From the NCBI GenBank assembly GCA_011525685.1, contig WYBW01000052.1, positions 17,999-81,998 of the forward strand: a DNA stretch of 64,000 nucleotides. The letters run 5' to 3'. The position numbers were made by a program, and so were the translations under genes. The first letter of the stretch is position 1. The number at the start of each line of letters is the position of its first letter. The DNA is from Verrucomicrobiia bacterium (GTDB lineage Bacteria; Verrucomicrobiota; Verrucomicrobiia; Limisphaerales; JADLHS01). Positions 53,974-61,172 of the stretch are shown piece by piece. The notes beneath the pieces were generated by a model. It saw only the letters and a program-made list of their open reading frames with translations, ran no database searches and had not been told where the DNA came from.

Positions 53974-54780
53974 ATGTTAAGACGGCCGCATTACATTGCC
54001 GTGGGCCTCATGGCCCTGCTGACCTTGCTGGTGTTGAACCTGCCGGGCCGCACCACCGCCCGCCTCAAACTCGCCATCGGCAGCTTGTTTCTCCCCCTGT
54101 TCGGCCTGGCCAGCGGCGCCAAGGAACTCGCCGGACACGCCGGCGACGTGGTGATGCCCCGAGGCGAGTTGTTGCGGCTCAACGAATCTTTGCGCCGCGA
54201 AAACGAACAATTGCGCATTCAGATCCAGCAGGCTGAGGGAATCGAACGGGAAAACGCCCGGTTGCGCCAGTTGGTCGGCTGGCAGCGGCAGACGCGATGG
54301 AATCTCCGGCTGGCCCGTGTCGTCCTGCGCGACCCCGCCAACTGGTGGCGCACGGTGCAGATTGATCTGGGCAGTCTCAACGGCGTGAGCAACAACCTGC
54401 CCGTCCTCACCGCCGAAGGCCATTTGGTTGGCCGCGTCGCTTCCACCAGTCTGACGCGCTCGCAAGTGGTTTTGCTGGGCGACCCGAATTGCCGGGTCGC
54501 CGCCCGCGTACTGAACGAGGCGGGGGACACCGGCATCATCAGCGCCGGCGGCCTCTTCGATGGCTCGATGGTCCTGATGAACCATCTCTCGCGCAACGCC
54601 AACGTGAAGCCGGGTCAGCGGGTCGTCACCAGTGGATTGGGCGGGACCTTTCCCAAAGACATTCTGGTTGGCCAGATCGCCGACGCGCGGCCGGTCGAGT
54701 ACGGACTTTACACCGAGGCTTTGGTGAAACTGGCCGCCAATCCCGGTGCGTTGGAGGAAGTGTGGGTGCTGTTTCCATGA
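53974..54780 (+). CDS. mreC: Rod shape-determining protein MreC
   Basis: A 268-residue bitopic membrane protein: short cytoplasmic N-terminus, one transmembrane helix (YIAVGLMALLTLLVLNL), a periplasmic coiled coil (LRLNESLRRENEQLRIQIQQAEGIERENARLRQLVGW) and two beta-barrel subdomains (ARVVLRDPANWWRTVQIDLGSLNGVSNNLPVLTAEGHLVGRV). MreC links MreB to PBP2 and activates it. The length matches the family. It follows mreB by 60 bases. The gap to mreD is unusually long (349 bases) and carries a palindromic repeat. Confidence 0.95.
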   Translation: MLRRPHYIAVGLMALLTLLVLNLPGRTTARLKLAIGSLFLPLFGLASGAKELAGHAGDVVMPRGELLRLNESLRRENEQLRIQIQQAEGIERENARLRQLVGWQRQTRWNLRLARVVLRDPANWWRTVQIDLGSLNGVSNNLPVLTAEGHLVGRVASTSLTRSQVVLLGDPNCRVAARVLNEAGDTGIISAGGLFDGSMVLMNHLSRNANVKPGQRVVTSGLGGTFPKDILVGQIADARPVEYGLYTEALVKLAANPGALEEVWVLFP

Positions 54781-55129
54781 AGAGTCTCCAAACTCCAATC
54801 CAAATGTTTTGCAGGTCGTCCCGGCTACGCCGCTGGCGCGTCGGCTTGGCGCAGGTTTCCAATCCGCCGTATCGCCGGTTTCCAACCGGCAGACAGTCGA
54901 ACGCCGGCTGCACCTGCCATGGCTCACGCGATGCAGGTTGGAAGCCCTGCAATACAGCGGATTGGAAATCCGCGCTGCCGGGATGCGAGATGATGTCCGA
55001 GCCAGCCTCGGCCGACCGAATCCGGACCTCGAACTTGGCGGGGGTGTTGGCCGACAAACGGACACCCGCCTTTCGCTTCCGACGCGGGTCAAGGGCCACG
55101 ACACCATTGTCAGCTTCAGCAAGTCGCGT
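54781..55129. other. Non-coding gap inside the mre cluster between mreC and mreD
   Basis: This 349-base segment lies between the mreC stop and the mreD ATG, genes that usually overlap or nearly so. Its left half is a nested palindrome (54856-54968). The open frame through it (from 54746) translates to GWKPCNTADWKSALPGC-like peptides, a read-through of a repeat. An internal promoter is possible but was not identified. Confidence 0.6.
54856..54968. repeat. Nested REP-like palindrome between mreC and mreD
   Basis: Outer arms TTTCCAATCCGCCGTAT (54856-54872) and ATACAGCGGATTGGAAA (54952-54968) pair at 16 of 17 positions. Inner arms GGTTTCCAACC (54877-54887) and GGTTGGAAGCC (54936-54946) pair at 10 of 11. 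The element is about 113 bases, like the one in purB. Confidence 0.85.
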
Positions 55130-55681
55130 ATGAACAAGCTGCACCACACCTTGCTCTTTCTGGCGGCCCTGCTGGCGGTGTTCTGGGAGGCGGCGTTTGG
55201 CGGCATCCGCAACGTGCTGGGCGCGCAGGTGAGTCTTCTGCCGGCCTTGATGGTCTATGCGGCGATGAGCACCGGTCTGGTCACGCTGGCCTTGCTGGCG
55301 CTGTTGAGCGGTCTGCTCTTCGACTCGCTCTCGGCGAATCCGCTGGGCGTGAGCGTGCTGCCGCTGTTCGCCGTGGGAGTGATGATCCATGCGCGGCGGG
55401 ACTTGTTGCTGCGCGAACAGGTGTTCGCCCAGGTTGTACTCGGGTTCTTGGCCAGCGCCCTGGCGCCGGCCCTGGCGGTGTTGTTGCTGCTCACGCTGGG
55501 AGAATCGCCGTTGCTGGGCTGGGGTTCGCTCTGGCAATGGCTGGTCATGAGCGCGGGCGGAGCGGCCGCCACGCCCCTCCTGTTCATCTTGTTCGGCTGG
55601 CTCAACCGGGTGCTGGGCTACCAACCGGTGATGGAAACGAGCTTCCGGCCCGACCGGGAAATCCGGAGGGGACGAAGTTGA
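55130..55681 (+). CDS. mreD: Rod shape-determining protein MreD
   Basis: A 183-residue integral membrane protein with about five or six hydrophobic segments, as expected for MreD. ATG 55130 (MNKLHHTLLFLAALLAVFWEAAFGG) was chosen because the upstream frame reads through the repeat element. The context between mreC and the PBP2 gene supports the call more than sequence motifs, since MreD is poorly conserved; GLLFDSLSANPLGVSVLPLFAVGVMIHARRDLLLREQ resembles the family core. It binds MreC in the elongasome. A hairpin sits between this gene and mrdA. Confidence 0.85.
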   Translation: MNKLHHTLLFLAALLAVFWEAAFGGIRNVLGAQVSLLPALMVYAAMSTGLVTLALLALLSGLLFDSLSANPLGVSVLPLFAVGVMIHARRDLLLREQVFAQVVLGFLASALAPALAVLLLLTLGESPLLGWGSLWQWLVMSAGGAAATPLLFILFGWLNRVLGYQPVMETSFRPDREIRRGRS

Positions 55682-55716
55682 TATGAGTCCACACTCCGCA
55701 GTCCACAGTTCAAGGA

Positions 55717-55737
55717 CGTTGCGCATCGGGCGCAACG
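55717..55737. repeat. Hairpin between mreD and mrdA
   Basis: CGTTGCGC (55717-55724) and GCGCAACG (55730-55737) form an exact stem around ATCGG; flanking CAAG and CTTG could extend it past a GA bulge. No T-run follows, so it may be an RNA processing or attenuation structure, or a repeat remnant. Confidence 0.6.
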
Positions 55738-55780
55738 CTTGGACGCGGGACACGGGACTCCGGACACTGGACTAAACGAA

Positions 55781-57814
55781 GTGCTGATTTTCGACCAACT
55801 CAAGAAGAACGACCCGCAACTGCGGCTGCTGGCGCTGATGATTTTTGCCGGCCTGGCCCTGTTGCTGGCGGGCTTGTGGTGGGTGCAGGTGGTGCGCTCG
55901 CGCGATTACCAGGCGCACCTGGAAACGCAGACCTTCCGCAGCGTCCGCGTGCCGGCCGTGCGCGGCAAGATCCTGGACCGGCACGGCGAAGTGCTGGCGG
56001 AGAACCGGCCGCACTACAACTTGAGCCTTTATCTGGAGGAATTAAGCCCCGCGTTTCGCCGGGAATACCGGCAGTTGCGCCCGGTGAACATCCAAACCAA
56101 CGCGCTGCCGTTCTGGAAAACCTGGTTCGGGGTGAGCAACGTCAAGACTCAGTTCGTCAAGTTGAGCCGCGCGGAAAGCGAGGTGCTGGAATGGCAGGCG
56201 CGTTACCGCGCCGTCAGCAACGTCTCGCGGCAGCTTTCGGCCATCCTGCAAGAGCCGCTGACGCTCGACACCAACCGGTTCAAGCGACACTACGAATCGC
56301 GGCGGGCGCTGCCTTATCCGGTGCTCACGGACCTGACGCCCGCGCAAATCGCCCGCTTCGAGGAGCATTACCCCGGCATCATCGCGGTGGACCTCGAAGT
56401 CCAGTCCACGCGCACTTACCCGCACGGCACCACCGCAGCGCATGTGCTGGGCTATGTGCGCAGCGACAACGATTCCGTGGAAGGGGAGGATGCGTTCTAC
56501 TCGTACCGCCTGCCGGATTACCGCGGCGTGGTGGGCATCGAGGGCGCGCTGGACGCCGAACTGCGCGGGAGGGCGGGGGCGAAATCGGTGGTGGTGAACA
56601 GTCTCGGATACCGGCAGAACGAGGAAGTGTGGGCCGCCGCCGAGCCGGGCCGGAACGTCGTGCTCACGATTGACCGTCGCCTCCAGCAGGCGACCGAGCG
56701 CGCCTTGCGCAACGCGGGCTTCCAGGTGCAGGGCGCCGCGCTGGTGATGGACGTTCAGAGTGGCGACATCCTCGCCATGGTTTCATCCCCTGCCACGGAT
56801 CCCAATTATTTCGTCGCCGGCTTTCCGCCGGCCGAATATGCCCGCTGGACCAACGAAGTCGTCCGCATGCAGCGCAACCGCGCCACGCAGGAACATTATC
56901 ATCCCGGTTCCATTTTCAAAACCATTGTCGGTCTCGCCTGCCTCGAACAGGGCTTGAACCCACTCGAAAAGATGGTGGTTCAGCCGAATCCCGCCCGCCG
57001 GGATCGCGGCATCATTTACGTCGGCCGCGACCACCAGGCGTTCGTGGACACGGTCACACCCGGGGAGTACGACTTCATCCGCGCCATCGCCAAGTCGAGC
57101 AATGCCTACTTCATCACGAACGGGTTGCGCTTCGGTGTCGAGAAGATCGTGGAACTGGGCCAGCGCTTGCATCTGGGCGAACGCATCGGCATTCCCACGC
57201 GCCAGGAAACCCCGGGTCTTTTCCCCACCCTGCGCAAGGTGAACACCCACTGGCGGCCCGGTGACACCGCGAACCTCTGCATCGGCCAGGGCGCGATTGA
57301 TGTCACCCCGCTGCAAATGGCCGTGCTGACCGCTGCCCTGGCCAACGGCGGCAAGGTGCTCTGGCCGCGGCTGGTCTCGCGCATCGAATCGGCGAACCCG
57401 GCTTCGTTCGCGGCCGCGCGGGAATTCGAGGCCGGTCGCGTGCGCAATCACCTGGGCGTGAGCGCGCGCAACTTGCAGATTCTCAAGGATGCCATGCTGG
57501 CCGACACGGAGGATCCCGAAGGCACGGCCTACGCCGCCTTCCGCCCCTTCCAGCGCGGCAGTCAGACGCGGCTGATGCGGGTATGTGGCAAGACCGGCAC
57601 GGCGCAGAAGAAAGACCAGCACGGCAAGCTCACCGATCACATCACCTGGTTCATCTCGTTTGCGCCCTACGAGTCTCCGCGTTATGCCGTGGTGGTGATG
57701 GTCGAGAGCGGCGGCTCGGGCGGCGGCACGTGCGCGCCGGTGGCCCGGGAAATCTACAGTGCCATCCAACAACTCGAAGCCCTGGCGGACAAGCCGCTGG
57801 CCCTGCAGCGTTGA
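55781..57814 (+). CDS. mrdA: Penicillin-binding protein 2 (elongasome transpeptidase)
   Basis: A 677-residue class B PBP that cross-links peptidoglycan during rod elongation. The start is probably GTG 55781 (VLIFDQLKKNDPQLRL), since the frame upstream to 55739 runs through non-coding sequence. One N-terminal membrane helix (LLALMIFAGLALLLAGLWW) is followed by the PBP dimerisation domain (VRVPAVRGKILDRHGEVLAENRPHYNLSL). The catalytic set is intact: SxxK at Ser377-Lys380 (PGSIFKT), SxN at Ser439-Asn441 and KTG at Lys604 (CGKTGTAQ). It lies between mreD and rodA, so PBP2 rather than the divisome FtsI is clear. The length is slightly above typical PBP2. Confidence 0.95.
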   Translation: MLIFDQLKKNDPQLRLLALMIFAGLALLLAGLWWVQVVRSRDYQAHLETQTFRSVRVPAVRGKILDRHGEVLAENRPHYNLSLYLEELSPAFRREYRQLRPVNIQTNALPFWKTWFGVSNVKTQFVKLSRAESEVLEWQARYRAVSNVSRQLSAILQEPLTLDTNRFKRHYESRRALPYPVLTDLTPAQIARFEEHYPGIIAVDLEVQSTRTYPHGTTAAHVLGYVRSDNDSVEGEDAFYSYRLPDYRGVVGIEGALDAELRGRAGAKSVVVNSLGYRQNEEVWAAAEPGRNVVLTIDRRLQQATERALRNAGFQVQGAALVMDVQSGDILAMVSSPATDPNYFVAGFPPAEYARWTNEVVRMQRNRATQEHYHPGSIFKTIVGLACLEQGLNPLEKMVVQPNPARRDRGIIYVGRDHQAFVDTVTPGEYDFIRAIAKSSNAYFITNGLRFGVEKIVELGQRLHLGERIGIPTRQETPGLFPTLRKVNTHWRPGDTANLCIGQGAIDVTPLQMAVLTAALANGGKVLWPRLVSRIESANPASFAAAREFEAGRVRNHLGVSARNLQILKDAMLADTEDPEGTAYAAFRPFQRGSQTRLMRVCGKTGTAQKKDQHGKLTDHITWFISFAPYESPRYAVVVMVESGGSGGGTCAPVAREIYSAIQQLEALADKPLALQR

Positions 57815-57829
57815 AACCACCCTTTGCCC

Positions 57830-59044
57830 ATGTTTGACGCCACGCTCACCGACCGCCAGGGAAGGCTCGACCGGCTGCAAATTGTCGCGTTGTTGGGCTT
57901 GATGTTCCTGGGGGTGGCGTTCGTTTACAGCGCCACGATGACCACTGATTACGCTAGGTCCTTGCCGTGGTATCACCAGGGTTGGATTCGCCAGATGGTC
58001 TGGTACGCCGCCGGTATCGGCGCGGCCGTGGCGATCTGCCTCGTGGACTATCACACTCTGACACGCTGGTCGTTCGTGATTTACTGGATCACGATCGCCG
58101 GTCTCGTGCTGGTGCTGATTCCGGGCATCGGCTCGACGCAGGGCTGGGGAGCGCGGCGGTGGATCAACCTGGGATTTTTCTCCATCCAACCGTCCGAGTT
58201 TGCCAAGATCGGTTTTCTGCTGGCGCAGGCGCACTTTCTGAGTCGCCCGTCGGATGAACTGCACTTGCGCTGGAACTTCTGGAAACCCATCGGGATGATG
58301 GTCCTGCCGTTCGTGCTGATCTTCAAGGAGCCGGACCTTGGCTCGGCGCTGGTGTTTCTGCCCACGGGACTGGCCATGATGTTCGTGGCGGGCACGCCGC
58401 GAAAGTATCTGTTCCGGCTGGCCGGCGTGACGGGTTTGCTCGCGGCGCTGTTCCTGGTGGACGTGCTGTTCGCGCCGCCCGGCTGGTGGAAAATCAAGCT
58501 GGAGGATTACCAGCGGCAACGGCTGCTGGTGTACTTTGGCGTGGATTTTGCCCCGCCGGGAGCGTCCGCCGAGGAGAAGGCACGGGCACGCAAGTTGCAG
58601 TTGGAGAAGTCCTATCAGATCCGGCAGGCGTTGATTTCGGTCGGGTCGGGCGGCTGGACGGGCAAGGGGTGGCATCAGGGCAACCAGACCGCGCTGGGTT
58701 TCTTGCCGCCAGGGGCGGCGCATAACGATTTCATTTTCTCCGTGATTGCCGAGGAGAAAGGATTCGTCGGCAGCGTGACGGTGCTCACGCTCTACGCGGT
58801 GATTCTCTTCACGGGATTGAGGATCGCCGGCCAGGCGCGCGACCGCCTGGGAAAAGTGCTGGCTGTGGGAGTCGTGGTACTCCTGTTCAGCCACGTGTTT
58901 ATCAACATCGGCATGAACATTCGCATCATGCCCGTGACGGGCATCCCACTGCCGCTGCTGTCTTACGGCGGGTCTTCAGTGGTGTGCTCGTTGATCGCCA
59001 TGGGCCTGTTGCAAAACGTGTACATCCATCGAAAGGGCTATTAG
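57830..59044 (+). CDS. rodA: Rod shape-determining protein RodA (SEDS glycosyltransferase)
   Basis: A 404-residue polytopic membrane protein of the SEDS family, which polymerises lipid II into glycan strands together with PBP2. ATG 57830 (MFDATLTDRQGRLDRLQ) is 15 bases after the mrdA stop. Family motifs: GSTQGWGARRWINLGFFSIQPSEFAKIGFLLAQA, FKEPDLGSALVFLPTGLAMMFVAG, HNDFIFSVIAEEKGF with the catalytic Asp region, and MPVTGIPLPLLSYGGSSVV near the end. A large loop (about residues 220-280, charged, LVYFGVDFAPPGASAEEKARARKLQLEKSYQIRQA) separates transmembrane segments and is longer than in E. coli RodA. Confidence 0.95.
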   Translation: MFDATLTDRQGRLDRLQIVALLGLMFLGVAFVYSATMTTDYARSLPWYHQGWIRQMVWYAAGIGAAVAICLVDYHTLTRWSFVIYWITIAGLVLVLIPGIGSTQGWGARRWINLGFFSIQPSEFAKIGFLLAQAHFLSRPSDELHLRWNFWKPIGMMVLPFVLIFKEPDLGSALVFLPTGLAMMFVAGTPRKYLFRLAGVTGLLAALFLVDVLFAPPGWWKIKLEDYQRQRLLVYFGVDFAPPGASAEEKARARKLQLEKSYQIRQALISVGSGGWTGKGWHQGNQTALGFLPPGAAHNDFIFSVIAEEKGFVGSVTVLTLYAVILFTGLRIAGQARDRLGKVLAVGVVVLLFSHVFINIGMNIRIMPVTGIPLPLLSYGGSSVVCSLIAMGLLQNVYIHRKGY

Positions 59045-59045
59045 C

Positions 59046-61010
59046 ATGAGTGAGAGAAATTTTTCCCGGCGACGACGCGGGATGCGCTTCCGGCCGAGCG
59101 GCGGCCTGGGGCGCGGTCAACAAAAACCGGACCGCGAGGCCACCCAGGCGCGCGCCGAAGCCACCGGCGAAACCATCGCCCCGGAGCGCGTCTTCGAGCG
59201 GCGGCATCAGCACGAGATTGAGCGCGCCGAGAACGTCGCCGCCGGCCTGCCGCCGGAAGGCGCGCCCGCCGTGCCGGAGCCGTCGGCCGCCGACAAGAAG
59301 CAGTTTCGCGAGCCGAACCTGCAAACTCCGGCGCACGTCGAGGAGGAGAAGGCCTACCAGCCGGTGGCCGTCAAAGAGCAACCCAAGGGTCTCGTGGAAA
59401 CCATCAAGGTGGCTGCCGCCACCCTGGTCAAGAAAGTCCAGCGGCTGATTCGACCCGTGAAGCGCATTCACAAGGAAGTCATCATCAACGCCGAAACCCT
59501 CGAGACTCGTGTCGCGGTGATCGAGGACGGCAAGCTCGAGGAATTCAACATCGAACGCACCACCGAGGAACGGCTCGTCGGCAGCATCTTCAAAGGCCGG
59601 GTCCGCAACCTCGAGGACGGCCTCAAAGCGGCCTTCGTGGACATCGGTTTCGAGAAGAACGCCTTCCTGCACTATTGGGACATCGTGCCCAGCCAGTTCG
59701 ACAGCGGGGTGGAGATCGTGGATCGTCCGAATCGCAAACGCGACAAACCCAAGATCACGCAAAAGGACATTCCCCGCCTCTACCCACCCGGTGCGGACAT
59801 CATCGTGCAGGTCACCAAAGGGCCGATCGGCTCCAAAGGCCCGCGCATCACCACCAACCTGGTGCTGCCCGGCCGCTACCTGGTGCTGCTGCCCAATTCG
59901 GATCAAAGCGGCATCTCCCGCAAGATCGAGAACCAGCAGGAACGCCAGCGCCTCAAGAAAATCCTGCGCGAACTGACCATCCCGGACGGCATGGGCGTCA
60001 TCATGCGCACCGCCGGGGAAGGCCAGCAGACCCGTTACTTCGTCCGCGACCTGGCATTGCTCCTGGAGGAATGGCGCGCGGTTCAGGAGAAGATCAAGTC
60101 CCAGCCGCCCGCGACCTGCGTGTTCCAGGAGCCAGATTTGATCGAACGCACGGTGCGGGATTTCCTCACCGAGGACGTTGAGCGGATCGTGGTGGATCAT
60201 CAGAAGGCTTACGACCGCATGCGCGACATGATCGCCAAGATCTCGAAACGCTCGGCCAGCAAGATCAAACTCTACACCGAAGCCCAGCCGATCTTCGACC
60301 GCTTCGGCATCAGCAAACAATTGGAGAACGCCTTCTCGCGCCAGGTTCATCTCAAGAGCGGTGGCTACATTGTCGTGGATGAAACCGAGGCCCTGGTGGC
60401 CATTGACGTGAACACCGGCCGGCACAAGGGCGGCAAAGACCAGGAATCCACCATCCTCAAGGTCAACCTCGAGGCCGCCGACGAAATCTGCCGCCAGCTT
60501 CGCCTGCGCAACATGGGCGGTCTGATCGTGCTCGACTTCATTGACATGAAGGGCCGGCGCGACCAGCAGAGCGTCTATCAGCGGATGAAGGAAGGATTGC
60601 GCCGGGACAAGGCCAAGACCCACATCCTGCCCATCTCGCAACTCGGCCTCATGGAAATGACCCGCCAACGCCACACCGAAAGCGTGCGGGCGGCGGTGTA
60701 TGACGATTGCCCGTACTGCAAGGGCCGCGGCAAGGTGAAAAGCTCTCTCACCATGAGCGTCGAGATTCAGCGCAAGCTGCAGGAAATCCTGAAGAAACGG
60801 CCCCGCGACGAATCGGACTTCCAGCTCATGATCGTGGTGCATCCGACGGTGATGGAACGTTTGCGCACCGAGGACGAGAAGCATCTCATCGAAATGGAGA
60901 AACGCTTCTTCGGAAAACTCTCCTTCCGCAAGGATCCGGCCATGCACGCCGAACAATTCAAAATCCTGAACGTGGCCACGAACGAGGAACTGGCCAGCGT
61001 GGGGTCCTGA
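59046..61010 (+). CDS. rng: Ribonuclease E/G family endoribonuclease
   Basis: A 654-residue RNase E/G-type enzyme for mRNA decay and rRNA/tRNA processing; it starts one base after the rodA stop. An N-terminal extension of about 150 residues (basic, then Glu/Ala/Pro-rich) precedes the core IIINAETLETRVAVIEDGKLEEFNIER. An S1-type RNA-binding part follows (GSIFKGRVRNLEDGLKAAFVDIGFEKNAFLHYWDI). Catalytic Asp454 (VAIDVNTGRHKG) and Asp497 (GLIVLDFIDMKGR) have the same 43-residue spacing as in E. coli RNase E. The zinc-link CPYCKGRG uses Cys555 and Cys558. No C-terminal degradosome scaffold like that of RNase E is present, so RNase G-like is the better name. Confidence 0.94.
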   Translation: MSERNFSRRRRGMRFRPSGGLGRGQQKPDREATQARAEATGETIAPERVFERRHQHEIERAENVAAGLPPEGAPAVPEPSAADKKQFREPNLQTPAHVEEEKAYQPVAVKEQPKGLVETIKVAAATLVKKVQRLIRPVKRIHKEVIINAETLETRVAVIEDGKLEEFNIERTTEERLVGSIFKGRVRNLEDGLKAAFVDIGFEKNAFLHYWDIVPSQFDSGVEIVDRPNRKRDKPKITQKDIPRLYPPGADIIVQVTKGPIGSKGPRITTNLVLPGRYLVLLPNSDQSGISRKIENQQERQRLKKILRELTIPDGMGVIMRTAGEGQQTRYFVRDLALLLEEWRAVQEKIKSQPPATCVFQEPDLIERTVRDFLTEDVERIVVDHQKAYDRMRDMIAKISKRSASKIKLYTEAQPIFDRFGISKQLENAFSRQVHLKSGGYIVVDETEALVAIDVNTGRHKGGKDQESTILKVNLEAADEICRQLRLRNMGGLIVLDFIDMKGRRDQQSVYQRMKEGLRRDKAKTHILPISQLGLMEMTRQRHTESVRAAVYDDCPYCKGRGKVKSSLTMSVEIQRKLQEILKKRPRDESDFQLMIVVHPTVMERLRTEDEKHLIEMEKRFFGKLSFRKDPAMHAEQFKILNVATNEELASVGS

Positions 61011-61026
61011 CCGGTTTCAGTCGTCT

Positions 61027-61061
61027 GGGCGCCTCGGCCAGTGGGTTGGGGCGCCCTTTTT
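61027..61061 (+). terminator. Intrinsic terminator of the mre-rod-rng cluster
   Basis: GGGCGCC (61027-61033) pairs with GGCGCCC (61050-61056) and is followed by five T. The loop of 16 bases contains a further short pairing possibility. It starts 17 bases after the rng stop. Confidence 0.85.
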
Positions 61062-61092
61062 GGCGGTCAGGACTTGGTTTTTCAGTAATCAT

Positions 61093-61118
61093 GCAGAGAT
61101 GCAACGCAGAGATGCAAA
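61093..61118. repeat. Tandem 13-bp repeat
   Basis: GCAGAGATGCAA occurs twice in a row with one base between (61093-61104, 61106-61117), in the gap upstream of the Tyr/Trp-rich protein gene. The significance is unknown. Confidence 0.6.
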
Positions 61119-61172
61119 CTTGACGAACCGGGCGGTCTCTGGGAGCTTAACATCAGATGGAAAGGCCGCGTT

